64,000 nt of DNA from Arthrobotrys musiformis. Lineage: Eukaryota; Ascomycota; Orbiliomycetes; Orbiliales; Orbiliaceae. The notes beneath the pieces were generated by a model. That model saw only the letters and a program-made list of their open reading frames with translations. It was not told where the DNA came from and did not search any database. Positions 48,802 to 60,203 of the stretch are shown here, one piece after another (the stretch's first letter is position 1; every line of letters starts with the position of its first letter). The translations under genes were made by a program, and so were the position numbers. The stretch is from the NCBI GenBank assembly GCA_036971715.1, contig JAVHJL010000003.1:3286001-3350000 (forward strand), given 5' to 3'.

Positions 48802-50088
48802 TTAGCGGAAAGTCTCACCATATGCATATGGCTCTTCCGCTTCACCCCAACCTCGCTTCACTCTTGCGAGTTCGACCTCGTCATATTTAGGATCAGGGAC
48901 CCACGGATCCTTCGGCATACAATATCTTCGCGAACATTCTTCCGCGGAAGGGACGTGGATTTCCCAGCCGGCCCAATCTGGGAGAGGATCTCGTTTTGCT
49001 AGGAAGTGTAGGAACCAGAGAGCGAGGCAAATAGTCAGACGATTGGTGCCGTGCTGGTTCCATTGGATTGGATTGGCGATGTCCAAGCATCCAAAAATTG
49101 GGCGGTTGTCAGCGTCAGTGGCAAGGCGAACGCAGACAAGTTCTTGTTCCGTGAGGACATAGCCATATCTCGTATTATGCTCACGCATGTACCGTTGCAA
49201 CTGAGATAATACTTGAAGGAACTCGCGACGCTTTTCGTCGCCGCCCGCTTGCATCATGGTATTCCACTCTCTGCAAGATTTGACAAAACCCGCCACTCGG
49301 ATTTGGCCGTTCGGTCGAGATGGTGACTGATATACACCGGCAATATCCGCGCTTGATCCGAGCTCCGACCCTAACATCATGGAAAGGGACTGATGGCTCC
49401 GTGTGCCAATTGACTGAGAAAGGGCCGCAGTAACCTTGGTGCAGAAGTAGTCTCTTACTATCGTCAAAAATGCAATCCTGTCTCCTTGTTGTAGGGTGTC
49501 ATCGTCGACAAAAGGCTCTGGAAGTTCGGCTTGTGGGATAGGCATCCGTAGTAGACGGTCGAGATCTGGAGTGGCAAGGATTGACTGGATATTGAAAGTA
49601 TTCCACTGTCGTGTATTTCTGACATCCCACCAAATGAAAGCGTAGTCTGGTGATTTCGCATTCCGCCGCCGCAGATTGGCGCTCTCCATTGGGCCCAGAA
49701 TTGGGGGGTTTCGAGAAGTTAAGTAATCAATCAAAGTTGTATAAGGTTCGATTTCAGCAAGTGCATCCAAGTCGCTGCGTTGGTATTGACGATTTCGTCT
49801 ACGGTTGTATCCGTCGTCGTATTCTCCATCGTATCCTTCCTCATATCCTCCCTCATATCCATACGACTCCTGCGTCGTATTTTGGAAGGCGTGTTGGCTG
49901 CCGTAAGATGTTCGTCTCATGTTGGAATACTTTATTTTTGAATCGACTGGTCCCCAACCTAGTTTCCCTATCGGTGGAATTGCAGGTGTCTGAGCGCGAC
50001 TAACGTCAGGAACGTTATAATGCACAAACTGTATTGAAGATCGCCGGGATTTTTCTCTCCCTTCTCGAGAGCTATCCTCGTAAGACAT
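48802..50088 (-). CDS. Uncharacterised fungal protein, 428 residues
   Basis: A single minus-strand exon. The N-terminal third is disordered: charged and Ser-rich, then a Tyr/Gly/Glu-rich low-complexity stretch (YGYEGGYEEGYDGEYDDGYN at about residues 76-95) and RRRNRQYQR. From about residue 105 the chain looks globular: LAEIEPYTTLIDYLTSRNPP, YAFIWWDVRNTRQWNTFNIQ, DRIAFLTIVRDYFCTKVTAA, VAGFVKSCREWNTMMQAGGD, YMREHNTRYGYVLTEQELVC, LTICLALWFLHFLAKRDPLP and DWAGWEIHVPSAEE. The order (WWDVRN, then a helix-rich domain, then RYGYVLTEQELVCVR) is one I associate with uncharacterised filamentous-ascomycete proteins. The E-x-E and strand pattern around YGYVLTEQELVCVR loosely recalls nuclease-like folds, but no catalytic set can be assigned. 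It is the only clearly intact gene in the surrounding ~14 kb, which argues for selection. Confidence 0.78.
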   Translation of the reverse strand: MSYEDSSREGREKSRRSSIQFVHYNVPDVSRAQTPAIPPIGKLGWGPVDSKIKYSNMRRTSYGSQHAFQNTTQESYGYEGGYEEGYDGEYDDGYNRRRNRQYQRSDLDALAEIEPYTTLIDYLTSRNPPILGPMESANLRRRNAKSPDYAFIWWDVRNTRQWNTFNIQSILATPDLDRLLRMPIPQAELPEPFVDDDTLQQGDRIAFLTIVRDYFCTKVTAALSQSIGTRSHQSLSMMLGSELGSSADIAGVYQSPSRPNGQIRVAGFVKSCREWNTMMQAGGDEKRREFLQVLSQLQRYMREHNTRYGYVLTEQELVCVRLATDADNRPIFGCLDIANPIQWNQHGTNRLTICLALWFLHFLAKRDPLPDWAGWEIHVPSAEECSRRYCMPKDPWVPDPKYDEVELARVKRGWGEAEEPYAYGETFR

Positions 50089-50959
50089 TGTTAGAATAGT
50101 TTATTAATTTACTCTCCCTATGTGTATATATAGTTTCAAGGAAGGGTGTATATATATATAGGGTGAGATTCTATATTAGATATGTGAAGGGTGGATATAG
50201 GAGTTTGTGAATATGTGTGGTATCTGTAGTATATATCCAGAGGGGTATACGCGAAGAGTAATGAAGGAAGTGTCGTAAGGTCAATGAATCGTGAAGGGGT
50301 ATCATGAAGGAAATTTCGATGCTTGCTAGACAAGAATGACTAACCTGGGCGGAAACCGTAGATGTTTTATATATCCGAAAGATCTCGATCTTAATTATAT
50401 ATGGCGACTAGGTGGGCCTAGAGCCGAAGGTGTGCAACGAATGATATTGGATTGGGGCTTGTATGCTATGCTGTAGGCTGATTGATGTATAATGATGATG
50501 CATGTGTCTGCCGTGGTGGTGTCATGACCATCTTTATAATCAGGAGAGTCCGAAGCTATTTACCTCGAAGCATGATGTCTACAATTTATGTTACTTGCTG
50601 GGGCGAAGTAGAGTCCCAGCGGATGCCTTTGTCATGCAAAGCGCTATCAGCAAGTCGTTAGAAAGGTTAGTATCACGGTCAACATACGGGTAGATTAGCA
50701 TCCTGGGGTAGAACAAGGCCCCACTAAAATCCCAGATGTACCTGCGGGTACCTCTGCAGGACCAAGATGACGGGCTTGAGTCGGCGTGAGTCACGGTGAG
50801 GGACTTGTGAGATCGTGAAGATGTTTGAAATCAGAGTGCATACTGGGGGTTTTTCTTTTTAAGATCTTGGGAGTCTGGTGATCAGACTAACGCATTTCGC
50901 AATATCTGTATTACTTTCCCAGACAAAGCCCTAGAGGTCTGGGCCGGCCCCAGGGATTT

Positions 50960-50984
50960 GGGGGGGGGGGGGGGGGGGGGGGGG
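50960..50984. repeat. G25 homopolymer
   Basis: Twenty-five uninterrupted G on the plus strand. Such a run can form a G-quadruplex and block polymerases. It may also be mis-sized or artefactual in an assembly. Confidence 0.85.
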
Positions 50985-52894
50985 TACAACCGCGGATACT
51001 GCGTGAGGGGGGGCGAAATCAAAATTGCATCTAGGCTGTAAGGCTTCTTCAAGAGTGGTTGGCGTGTTTGAAAACTGAGGGGAGCAGTCACTGGTTCGAT
51101 TTTGATTGGCCTCGTCAGCTGAGAGTTATGGGGCTCTGGAAGAAAACTGCAGTCAAGCCTGTGGACCTCACCGTCGGGTCGACCGGATATATGCACCGGG
51201 GTGGAGCGTCCCCTAGTGGTTCCTGCAGCCCAACTCGCTCGAGCACTTGGCTTGTTCCTTTTTTGACAGAAAAGATCAGGATCTTTCTTAAAGAGGCGAC
51301 GACATTCCTTTTTTTCTGCATTCAGCAAGCTGATGGAGCCCCTAAAAAATAGGAAAGACCATTAGCTATTACAGTGAACCTCGGACGCCCGTCGCTTACT
51401 ATATGACGATTGATGCGGACCATGACCCACAGAGTGCTCCCAACAGCCCAATAGTCAAACACAAATAGCATAAGTTTTAGATCTAACCAAGAACACATTC
51501 TATATCGGAACATACTAGCAGATGTACGAATAGGGAAGACCAGCTGCTGAAAATAGTATGTACCCGGTGCAGGAGTGGTTATGTTACCCGTTGCGTAGTT
51601 TCCATGTCAGCACTACTGACGAATATGGCACAACCAGGGTTTGTCATTACATCCACCACCTCCACTTAATTATAGGCTGGAGCTAACTCTTGTAATCAAT
51701 TACTATGGTCTTACAGAATCCGTCACACATCAACCCGAGCTACATCTAGCAGTTCGCCTGGCATCAAACGGTTTTTTGCGCAATCCGATGTGCAGCGCCG
51801 AGGAGCGGGGGCAGGGGAAGCTACGAGCAACAACTACTTTGTAAGTATGGAGCATAAACTGCGAAGGCAATCTCCGATACTGGAATTCCACCTCGTGCCC
51901 ACCAACATTGGTCGCGTGTCAAAAGCAAAACCCCTAAAACGATCTACCGTTTATTGTCAGGGTTCGCCGGGAACTTCAAAGCATTTCCTTGAAGATGCAA
52001 GGTAATCATAAGAGCTTCATCATGGCCTGGCTGTTTCGAAACGGGACCATAAACTCAATGCAATGCGAATCGCGGAGGAAACACAAATCTCCAACTCTGG
52101 CTTCAAGGGCTCGAAATTTAGAGATATAGCCAGTCAGCAACATCAAAGGTAAAGCGGATACAGCAGCAATTCTCATGTCATCGTCTGGCGAGAAGTTACA
52201 GCAACTTATGCGATGTTGAATGCTTCTAAGCTCTGAACGGTGTCAGTTTGTCATGGTAGCAAGAAGCAGATCCGTGGCGGTGCGCGCACAGACGTCAGCT
52301 GCAGCGGGCTTAACTACATCAAGCTAAGCTGGCCACGTTGGGACTGTCAGATTGCAATCTCTAGGTTTAACTCGCGCTTCTATTGGGCAATTTGCCGAGG
52401 GACCTTTGGTGGATCGAGGTGGAGCATGCGCCAAGGAAGTCCAAATGTGTGGTGTCGATATTGAGCCGCATTGATAACTTCGAGCTTGCGTGCATTGGGA
52501 CAAGTCTAGACCTGGAGTTCGAATTGGAAAGAATGAAAAAAAAAATGAAAAAATAAAAAATCGACGGCTGCGCTAAGTGCGATAATGTCGCTTCTTGATT
52601 GCGCCTGCATTGTCCGGCCGCTCCACGATCCCCAAACAGTCAGGTCGGAATGACCGTCCATGTGCGAATCGCGAGTTATCCTTGCAGAGCTGAGCGTCAC
52701 GAACCGAGTCCCGACGATATCTAAGAACAAGCTAGAACATTCCAGTGATTCTCTACTAGATTTCACCAATCGGTCGATTGATTCATCACTTGCATAATGG
52801 CAGGTCTAAAAAAATATCTTCCCTTGCTTAGTATAGGTGATTGTGAGCGTTGGATTCCCTAGACCGATTGGATCCTGTAAGGCCAACAGCGGTG

Positions 52895-52919
52895 TTTTTT
52901 TTTTTTTTTTTTTTTTTTT
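52895..52919. repeat. T25 homopolymer
   Basis: Twenty-five consecutive T in the right-hand desert, ending in GG. Same length class as the tracts at 14.46, 19.77 and 50.96 kb. Confidence 0.85.
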
Positions 52920-55689
52920 GGACAAATAGGTTGCTACGTACGGCAAAACCCCAGCGAACCAAGAAGACACATCTGCCTCGGCCACCAGCGGGCTAGGACA
53001 GTTTAAGGATCGCAATGTGTCTACCATGCGTCAAAAGCGAGCGGGTCAACATGCAGACAATCACTTGCGTGAGTAGTATGGTGGGAGTAATTTTCGCGGA
53101 ATCGGAATTGAAATCGTCATTCGAGATCAAAGCGGGATTCGATTCCGATGCTCCAGGGGCCAGTTTGACTGTACAATGACACTGGATAGCTAGCTCGGGT
53201 CTAGACATGCCGTAATCGCATTATAGGTCTGTAGGTATTTAAATTCTCTCTCGAAGACAGCTGTCCAATCGAGGTGATCAGTAATCCTATATGTATGAGC
53301 TATGCACTTGTGTACGGTAGCTCGGCCATGTAGCAGACCCGATTGAAGCTTAGCTAACCTTGGTTTACGATTGGTGCCGCATCTTTATTAGACATCTTGT
53401 ACATTACATGCGAAATATCCATCCAATGTTCCTCAAAGTTTTATAATTTATGACAAACTTCGTAATTTATTCGTACAGATATATTTTAAATATAACAGAA
53501 CAATCTATAATGACTTGATAGCACTATCAATCGGCTTTATCGTGCATGTCTTCTTATGGCCATCATAGACCTTACTTTTGCGCGATGTTTACTATCCATA
53601 CTCTAGCTTCTCGACTAGCTAAAAAATGCTGACAATTTGAGCCCCCCGGATTTTCGAGATCACGATGATATTTTTTTCACCGTAGTTGTTACTAAGCCTC
53701 AGATGCCTTCCCCATTGTAAGATTCGTAACCGGGACATTGCATATCAAGCCAACGGGATTAATACCTGTTCTCATAGCTGACTGCAGATTCACTAGTTCG
53801 GCGAAACTTGCATTTTGAACTGGCATTACATTGCATAGGCCATAGGGCTATAGCGCATCTTCAAAGGCTTTCACTTGGTTGTAGTAGCCGCATTTATAAT
53901 TTACAAGTGTTCATGTTCAGGGAAACTTTTCTTAGAAATTCAGTGTTGCCGGTTATCCATGGATCCAGGGTTGTAAGCATCAGTGTTCCCGGTGCCTAGA
54001 AGTTGAAACAGGGCGCCGATTAATTCTAGTATCAAGTTCTATTCCTCGCAAATATTTAAATATCTACATTTGAGCGAGGCCCTGTGCATATGCACTGTTT
54101 GTCCCTTGCATTTTGTTTTTTCCGTGAGCGCATTGACGGTCCCGTCGACGCCGTCGCGATAAATTCCAATCACTAGGCCCTAAGCGAATCCAGCTTAGAG
54201 AATTTCGCATGATACGCGGGTTGGCTAATGTTGATATCCACAAGTTATCGAGGCTGGATTTAGCTTCGCCCCGTCGAATTTATGCGAACTGCGAATACCG
54301 AGATGTCCCTAGAAATGTATTGCTTTAGACTATTGGAGGCACAAGTCCCGTCTAGTCTTGACGATTATTTTGGGTCACGAGTCAGAGCTCAGGAGGCCAA
54401 CAACGACGGGTATTCAAATGCGTTGACTGCTAGCTGCATATGTTGTTTAGCTGTTTCACAAGGCGGATTCAACGTGATATCCAAGCTTAAAAATGAGATC
54501 GGAAAATTTTTTCAAAATAAATTATAAAATGCATTGTTTCTATTACCTTTTCGATGATATCGCGGCTGAAATCGTTCCCGCATAGGCTATCTAGGTGCTG
54601 AACATTAGGGCTTCCCGTGTGGCCGAGACCAAGCTCGGGCCTGTCAGCTCGCTCAGCCGTGGAGATGATTGGTTTCTGTCGTCATATCAAGACATCAACT
54701 TGACTCTTTCTGTTAAATCTCAGAACTTCCACCATAATTTGAGTAGATGTCCAAAGCTGTGGACGGATTGTGGGACCTCTTCTCTTTAACCGCTAACGGT
54801 TTTATTACCATTTTAGTATCTCTGATGCATCGTGATCCTCCAAATTCGGCATCGTGCTTTTGGAGACGCTCTGTAATCTTGGACGTCGGACGACTGGTGA
54901 CTAATGGAATGTTTAGTTTAGATATACTGCGCGCATGAATTAAAGTCGTCAGACCGGTGGGTATGATTCTACAGAGATATTAATAAAAGGTGATTCATCC
55001 CAGGGATTCGATTGTATTTTCCTAAGTACCTCGAGGTACCCTCATGCCCCGGGGCTTGATCAATTGATACTGACGTCAACTTGAGTGATCACCTATCGAA
55101 GTTATATTAACTCCGTAAACAATGCAAATGAGTTTATAAGGCATGGTATTATCAAATCGAGGTCCGGAAGCCACGAAGGAGGTCCTAGCTTTCCATTAGT
55201 AAAATCTTCGTCAGGCCTTTTGATGCGGGTCTTCTAGGTTTTCCAACCTATCATAAAGCTACAACCTGGATTTAGTGAACTACATTTCGTGCTGAAGATA
55301 AAATTAATTTCCAATCTCATAACTTTGCTTCGGCACGGATAGCAAGAATGGTCTGTGCAATGGAGGCTATCTTCATACTGTGCATTTGCATACGTACACA
55401 CATCTGGGCGTGCGTTAACCTCGTGAGCTTATCAATCCGTGATCCTGACTTTTGATTGAATTGCAAAAGAATGTCGTGATTTACTCTCCACCAATGACCA
55501 TCGTATGGCTAAGCCGGTCGTCGCAAATTTCTTGGAATTGGACGAAGGATTCGAAGTTGAAGCAACCTGTAAGAAAGCTCAAAAGACATTCGCAGGCCTA
55601 AAATTTAGAAATAACGCTTAAAATTTTTGAAAAAAATTGATATGGGCCTATCGTGACAAAAAATTAAATCTAGTGCATGGAACTAAAGT

Positions 55690-55707
55690 CCAGCTAGCGC
55701 TAGCTGG
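55690..55707. repeat. 18-bp perfect palindrome
   Basis: CCAGCTAGCGCTAGCTGG reads identically on both strands. It lies where two overlapping protein-like frames meet in the relic at about 55.64-55.92 kb. Confidence 0.6.
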
Positions 55708-57119
55708 TGGGCCCACGAATTGGGTACATCCTATTTCACCAGGAATTCACCAAACCTCTAACAATAGTTACACGTATTTCGTGGTATCATTTGCCTCCCT
55801 TTGGGGACATCGAGCTCGATTCAGTCTTGGGCTATCGAAGTTTAGAACTATCAAGCAAGCCTGCCGACGTCTGGGTACGAGACCAAGCCTGCCCGGACTT
55901 TGAACTTTCATGTTCCAAATAAGCAGATTACGCTTTCATAACTAGGCTAGGTTTGTATGGGACGACAAAGGGTTCCAGCTCTTCAATTCTTGAGCGACAT
56001 TAATACATCGAATTCGCGTGGAAACTTCCATTACTATGAACTTGAGTCCTTCTAAGATACTTCGCTGCTGTTTTTGCCCTCTTCCCCGTTCGCTTTTTTT
56101 TTTTGGGACTTGCGAATCATATACTTAACTCTGCCGAGTAATTTCAACCAACTATCCCCTTAGCTCGAGTTGGATCCGAGAGAGCCTGCTTTCTGAATCA
56201 AAAAGTAGTTTTTCATCAGCTCCAACTCGGGAGCATAGACATCGGTTAAAATAGGGGATCATGATGGTCAGATCTGTGCAGATTCAAGGCAGCCGCGTTT
56301 CAGTGGATCCACAGAGGGAAGATTTATCTAGGTATCCTCGATATGTGCTCAGAAAGCAGAATCTGCACAGGTGCTATGTGGAACTAATTGTAGGCACCAT
56401 CCTCATGACTTTGTATTTGTCCCGTTAGACCTGGTATACTAAACAAATAGGTTGAATATATCAAAAGTTTCGCCACTGGATTAACGTTATATACTGACGG
56501 GGCATGCAAAACTCGAATTTTCTCCTTCACCCCAATCAGCCCTCTCGTACACACAAAATTGAAGACATATTCCACATCGCTTCCTGGAGCCTAGGACATT
56601 ACTCAAATGTGAACTTTGTCGCTACTGTCTACCTCTCGGTTCAATCTGACGCTACTTCTTGTGGAGTTCCCCCATTTTCGAATTTCGTCTGCCAGCTCCT
56701 ATATATTTGGAAGATCTCGGAGCTTAACTCAACTCCTGACTTTGGGGCCGGCGCATAGGTTAGTAGCCTTGGAATCGTACCCAATTTCCTTGTTTCAACC
56801 CTGGTCGTTTCGTCCGTCGTGTGATAGCCGTCTTTATTCAGGTTCCCTCCATTTACAGGCCTCCTGTCATTTTGTGATACATTTTTGGAGGCTAACGGCG
56901 TGCTCAAGTAACACGAATTCCCCGACAATCTCGGTTTTACCAGCGAAAGAGAGTGTGTGGAAGCGCGGGACCGTCTTAAAGCATACCTATCACAAATTCC
57001 TCAAAACTTTTGCCTCTACATTGCTCCGAAGAGTTGAGCTGAAAGTTTATAAACGTGGGAATCGTTTGGACGGCTAGTTTCGATTTCAAATTAATTTTCA
57101 GTACTGACCTCGAAGGGTC

Positions 57120-57126
57120 TATAAAA
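57120..57126 (+). promoter_or_regulatory. TATA box of the secreted-protein gene
   Basis: TATAAAA followed by G, 172 bp upstream of the ATG at 57298. Good match to the TATA consensus, suggesting inducible, regulated expression. Confidence 0.5.
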
Positions 57127-57297
57127 GCTGTGTATATCGCCTCGAATTGACCGATCCTAGACTCTAACCTATAATTAGAGTTGAGAATAAGACTAGGATC
57201 GGAGATCGGATACCAAAGAAGAGAGCAGCCCATACTTCGCAGAAGTCACTCCCTTACAGACTGATATATTGTCTGTTCGATTTAATTCCACTACGCA

Positions 57298-58537
57298 ATG
57301 AGATTTCTGTTTCTCAATGCTATCCTCTTGGTTCCCTCTCTCACAGTAATCCTATTGGTTTTGCTGGGAGGTGGTGTGGCAAACCCTATTGCAAACCCCG
57401 CCGCCAACCCTCAAGGGCTAGGCAGTATTCTGGGGCCCATTCTTGACCCTATACTTGGTGGGGGTTCTGGGGGTTCTGGGGGAAGTGGGGGTAGCGGGGG
57501 TGTCTCAGCTAACCCGCCGCTATACGATTTTCTTCTGGGTTTGGGTTAGTTCATCCCTAGTACATTTGGTGGAAGCCTCAGCGCTCAACAAACTTGGATT
57601 TTACTAAACCGAAAGCCGTCCTATTAGCACGAAATGTTCTTGACCCAGCTCTAGGTACAGACTTGGCCGGCCAAATCATGCCTAATACGACACTGGACGG
57701 CGGGAGGGGCGCCCTTGGGCCCGAAGTCTGCGCTTTGTTTAACTGTGCAGTTGATCCAAGTGGTGGACCAGTTCAGGGTGGCTCTGACACCTTGAATCAA
57801 GTTGGTAAGCATCAATATCTTAGAGAAAGCGAATTTCACCTATTGTTCAAATGTCTGGCCAGTTGCTAATAAGCCATCCTCACGACAACCTGGACTTTCA
57901 GCCGCCCTGCTTGATCGACTCCTCGGGACCAATCTCGTCCGCATCCTACAAGGTGGCGCTACAAGTGGAGATGCGAATGGACTGGTTGGGCCTTTAGTCT
58001 GTCTTCTTTTCAGTTGTAATATTGGGCCTCAAGTAACTACCACATTGACGACTACTTCAACGGCGACATCCGTATCTACTGTAAGCACGACAAGGCTCTC
58101 AACAACAACGTTAACATCGACGTGTTCACCAACTACCATTCCCATGTCGATATTTACTACTACTACGTCTTTCGTAACACTCACATCCCCTACAACCTCT
58201 ACCGTGTTTTCTGTAAGAGAATATTAAACCTCGCCTTTGCGATATGAGCTGACTAAAGGTTTGGTAGACGCAAACTGTGAGCGTTGTTGGGTCTTCTACA
58301 ACTATCACATCTACTTCGTATTCAACATATAAAACAACTTATATATATACCCAAGCCGCGCCTGCCGCAACAACTCCATACACGGTGACCCAGACAGTGC
58401 CGGCTATAACATACACCACCACCGCTACCGTACAAGGCTATCAAAGCACAAAAACTATTACTAGCACATATACTTGGACTAGTACTATTACAAAGTGTAG
58501 CTCCTCATCACGGCCATACCGCAATAGAGTTATTTGA
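57298..58537 (+). CDS. Predicted secreted, Thr-rich, two-module surface protein
   Basis: Four exons: 57298-57544, 57616-57804, 57902-58212 and 58268-58537, encoding 338 residues. Introns of 71, 97 and 55 bp have CTAA-type branch points before their acceptors, and phases fit. Residues 1-28 are a long hydrophobic signal sequence (LLVPSLTVILLVLLGGG). Then come ANP repeats, a flexible linker of GGS units at about 54-68, and two related modules at about 83-145 and 146-190. Each opens with an LL.R...LGT pattern and carries GPxVCxLFxC. The last ~145 residues are Thr/Ser-rich (TTTLTTTSTATSVSTVSTTR, TKTITSTYTWTSTITK), suited to heavy O-glycosylation, as in cell-wall or adhesin-like proteins. No clear GPI-anchor tail is seen. 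The paired Cys in each module may form disulphides. No family recognised; an effector or surface coat role is inference. Confidence 0.75.
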
Positions 58538-60203
58538 CCTAGATTTTCACCTGTGGCCAGCCTCAACGAAAGTTTCGAAATTTCTGCAAGAAGGGTACTT
58601 CTATTCAACGGTTGAAGAGAATCTGTGAGATTCGAATTTATTTTACTTTTGCGGACTTTGTATCTTAAACAAATTGCCTTCTGATGTTTAACTCGCGAGT
58701 GTTGAAGCCTGCAAACAATTTGTTGCTGTAGTCCTTGTCTCGAACCAGACCCGTAGTCCAATAAATTTATACGTATATGTATACAACATAAAGAGAGCAT
58801 TGAAGTATACTCGCTCCGCCTAGCCGTGTAACTAGTATTTGATCCGTATAGGGTCCACGGCGTCCAGATTTAAGGTATTTGGTATACTGTATTTATATTG
58901 ATAACTGTACATGAATGCAGCCCATATAAAACCAGTAGCAATTTTTACAACGCATTGTCCGTCAGGTTTGTTGCATTTTTGGATCAGCATTGTTGGGTTC
59001 CCAATCTAGCCTGATGCCATTTTTGGCCATAATGGGCATCCCCTTCCGAAAAGCAAGTGGTTTCAAAGATCGAACAATGGGCGGAAGATAAGTAAGACAT
59101 TAGTTCCAACTTGAGGCTGCCTCTCCTTCAACTAACTCTCAGGCTGGCTTACACGTAGGCTATGGTAGGTCAAGGCGAGTTTGAGAAGCTCTCCAGAATG
59201 TTCTCATGCATGTAATAGGAGCCGGCCGGAGAACAGTTGAAGCCGTCGCCGTATCGCGTGGTATGGAACTCGAAATCGGCCCATTCCCGAACAAGAGCAG
59301 ATTTTTTTTTCTTCAAGGAAAATTTTCCGTTACCAGGAGTCTCCGATTGAGATTGTCGTTTTGGAGAGCTCAGGAACAGGTATTTTGAGGATTAAAAAGA
59401 GCTGCCGGCTCTATGTTCTGCATGCTGCCGAGCACATGCCGAGTCTTCTGATTGACGTGGAACCTTGGGTATTTATACCCCGATATTTCAGGAGATATCA
59501 GTTGCCAATATTGCGGCTAGATAAGGCTATTCTAGATTTGATGCACAGCTGGAAAATTCGAACATCCAGGATGGAGAAATGTCAACGACTAACACCTGCA
59601 TAGCATTGCCCACACAGTGGCTGCAACGTTACACACACGGCATAGGCCAAGGGTCTCAAGATTTCTTTGCCGGGTTTACATCCAGCCTTTTTTTCTCGCT
59701 TGGCCGGGGCTCGGTCCTTCTATATCGATACTTTCCGTGCAAATTTAATCAACGGGTTCCTGAAAGAGGTGTTAGATTCGGGACAGGCGTGAAAAATTTC
59801 AGTCCGGGGTCCCCAAGCTGTCAGGGCTGTGGCACGGCAATGTTCGGAAATTTGTACTATTGGGGATGCTGAAAGCGCACACAGGAAACTGCTTGTAGAA
59901 ATTTCACAATCACCATTTTTCGAGGATAGTCTTTTTGTCGCGGAAAGCTTTTTTGCCTCCCTCCGAGCTGCTCAATAGGTTTGTTCGAGAGATGTCGTGA
60001 TGCAGCTTGGAGCTACTCAGATTGTTACGAGCTATCTTCATAACAATTGAATTCAGTATAAAACAGCCAGTATCTCCCCCTTCATCAGTTCTCTCCTCAC
60101 CAGCCCACAGCAAGCCATCGAAGTCGAAAGCTAATTCCTTATACATCCTCAAACGTATCTCGTATATTTTCTAAATATATAAAATCTCATTTATTCAAAC
60201 AAG
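58538..60203. other. Intergenic region with possible relic
   Basis: About 1.7 kb between the secreted-protein gene and the inhibitor-like gene. At 59206-59603 two overlapping plus frames are both protein-like in succession, which hints at a frameshifted relic, but no family motif is visible. The last 150 bp hold the TATA box and CT-rich leader of the next gene. Confidence 0.45.
60057..60063 (+). promoter_or_regulatory. TATA box of the I66-like gene
   Basis: TATAAAA 141 bp upstream of the ATG at 60204, followed by a C/T-rich leader (CTCCCCCTTCATC). Suggests a strongly and conditionally expressed gene. Confidence 0.6.

Larger units (their letters stand above)
50089..57297. other. Gene desert with relics and homopolymers
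   Basis: About 7.2 kb with no intact gene I can support. Contents: TATATA runs at 50118-50160 (upstream of the minus-strand gene), a G25 tract at 50960-50984, a T25 tract at 52895-52919, an 18-bp palindrome at 55690-55707, and scattered protein-like stretches in shifting frames at about 54280-54940, 55640-55925 and 56500-57080. The last 180 bp hold the promoter of the secreted-protein gene. Confidence 0.45.

Noticed and set aside
54595..54665. Partial resemblance to fungal 5S rRNA words (GGGCTTCCCGT, CTCAGCCGT)
   Set aside because: The words are short and not in the 5S order or spacing; the rest of the molecule is absent.
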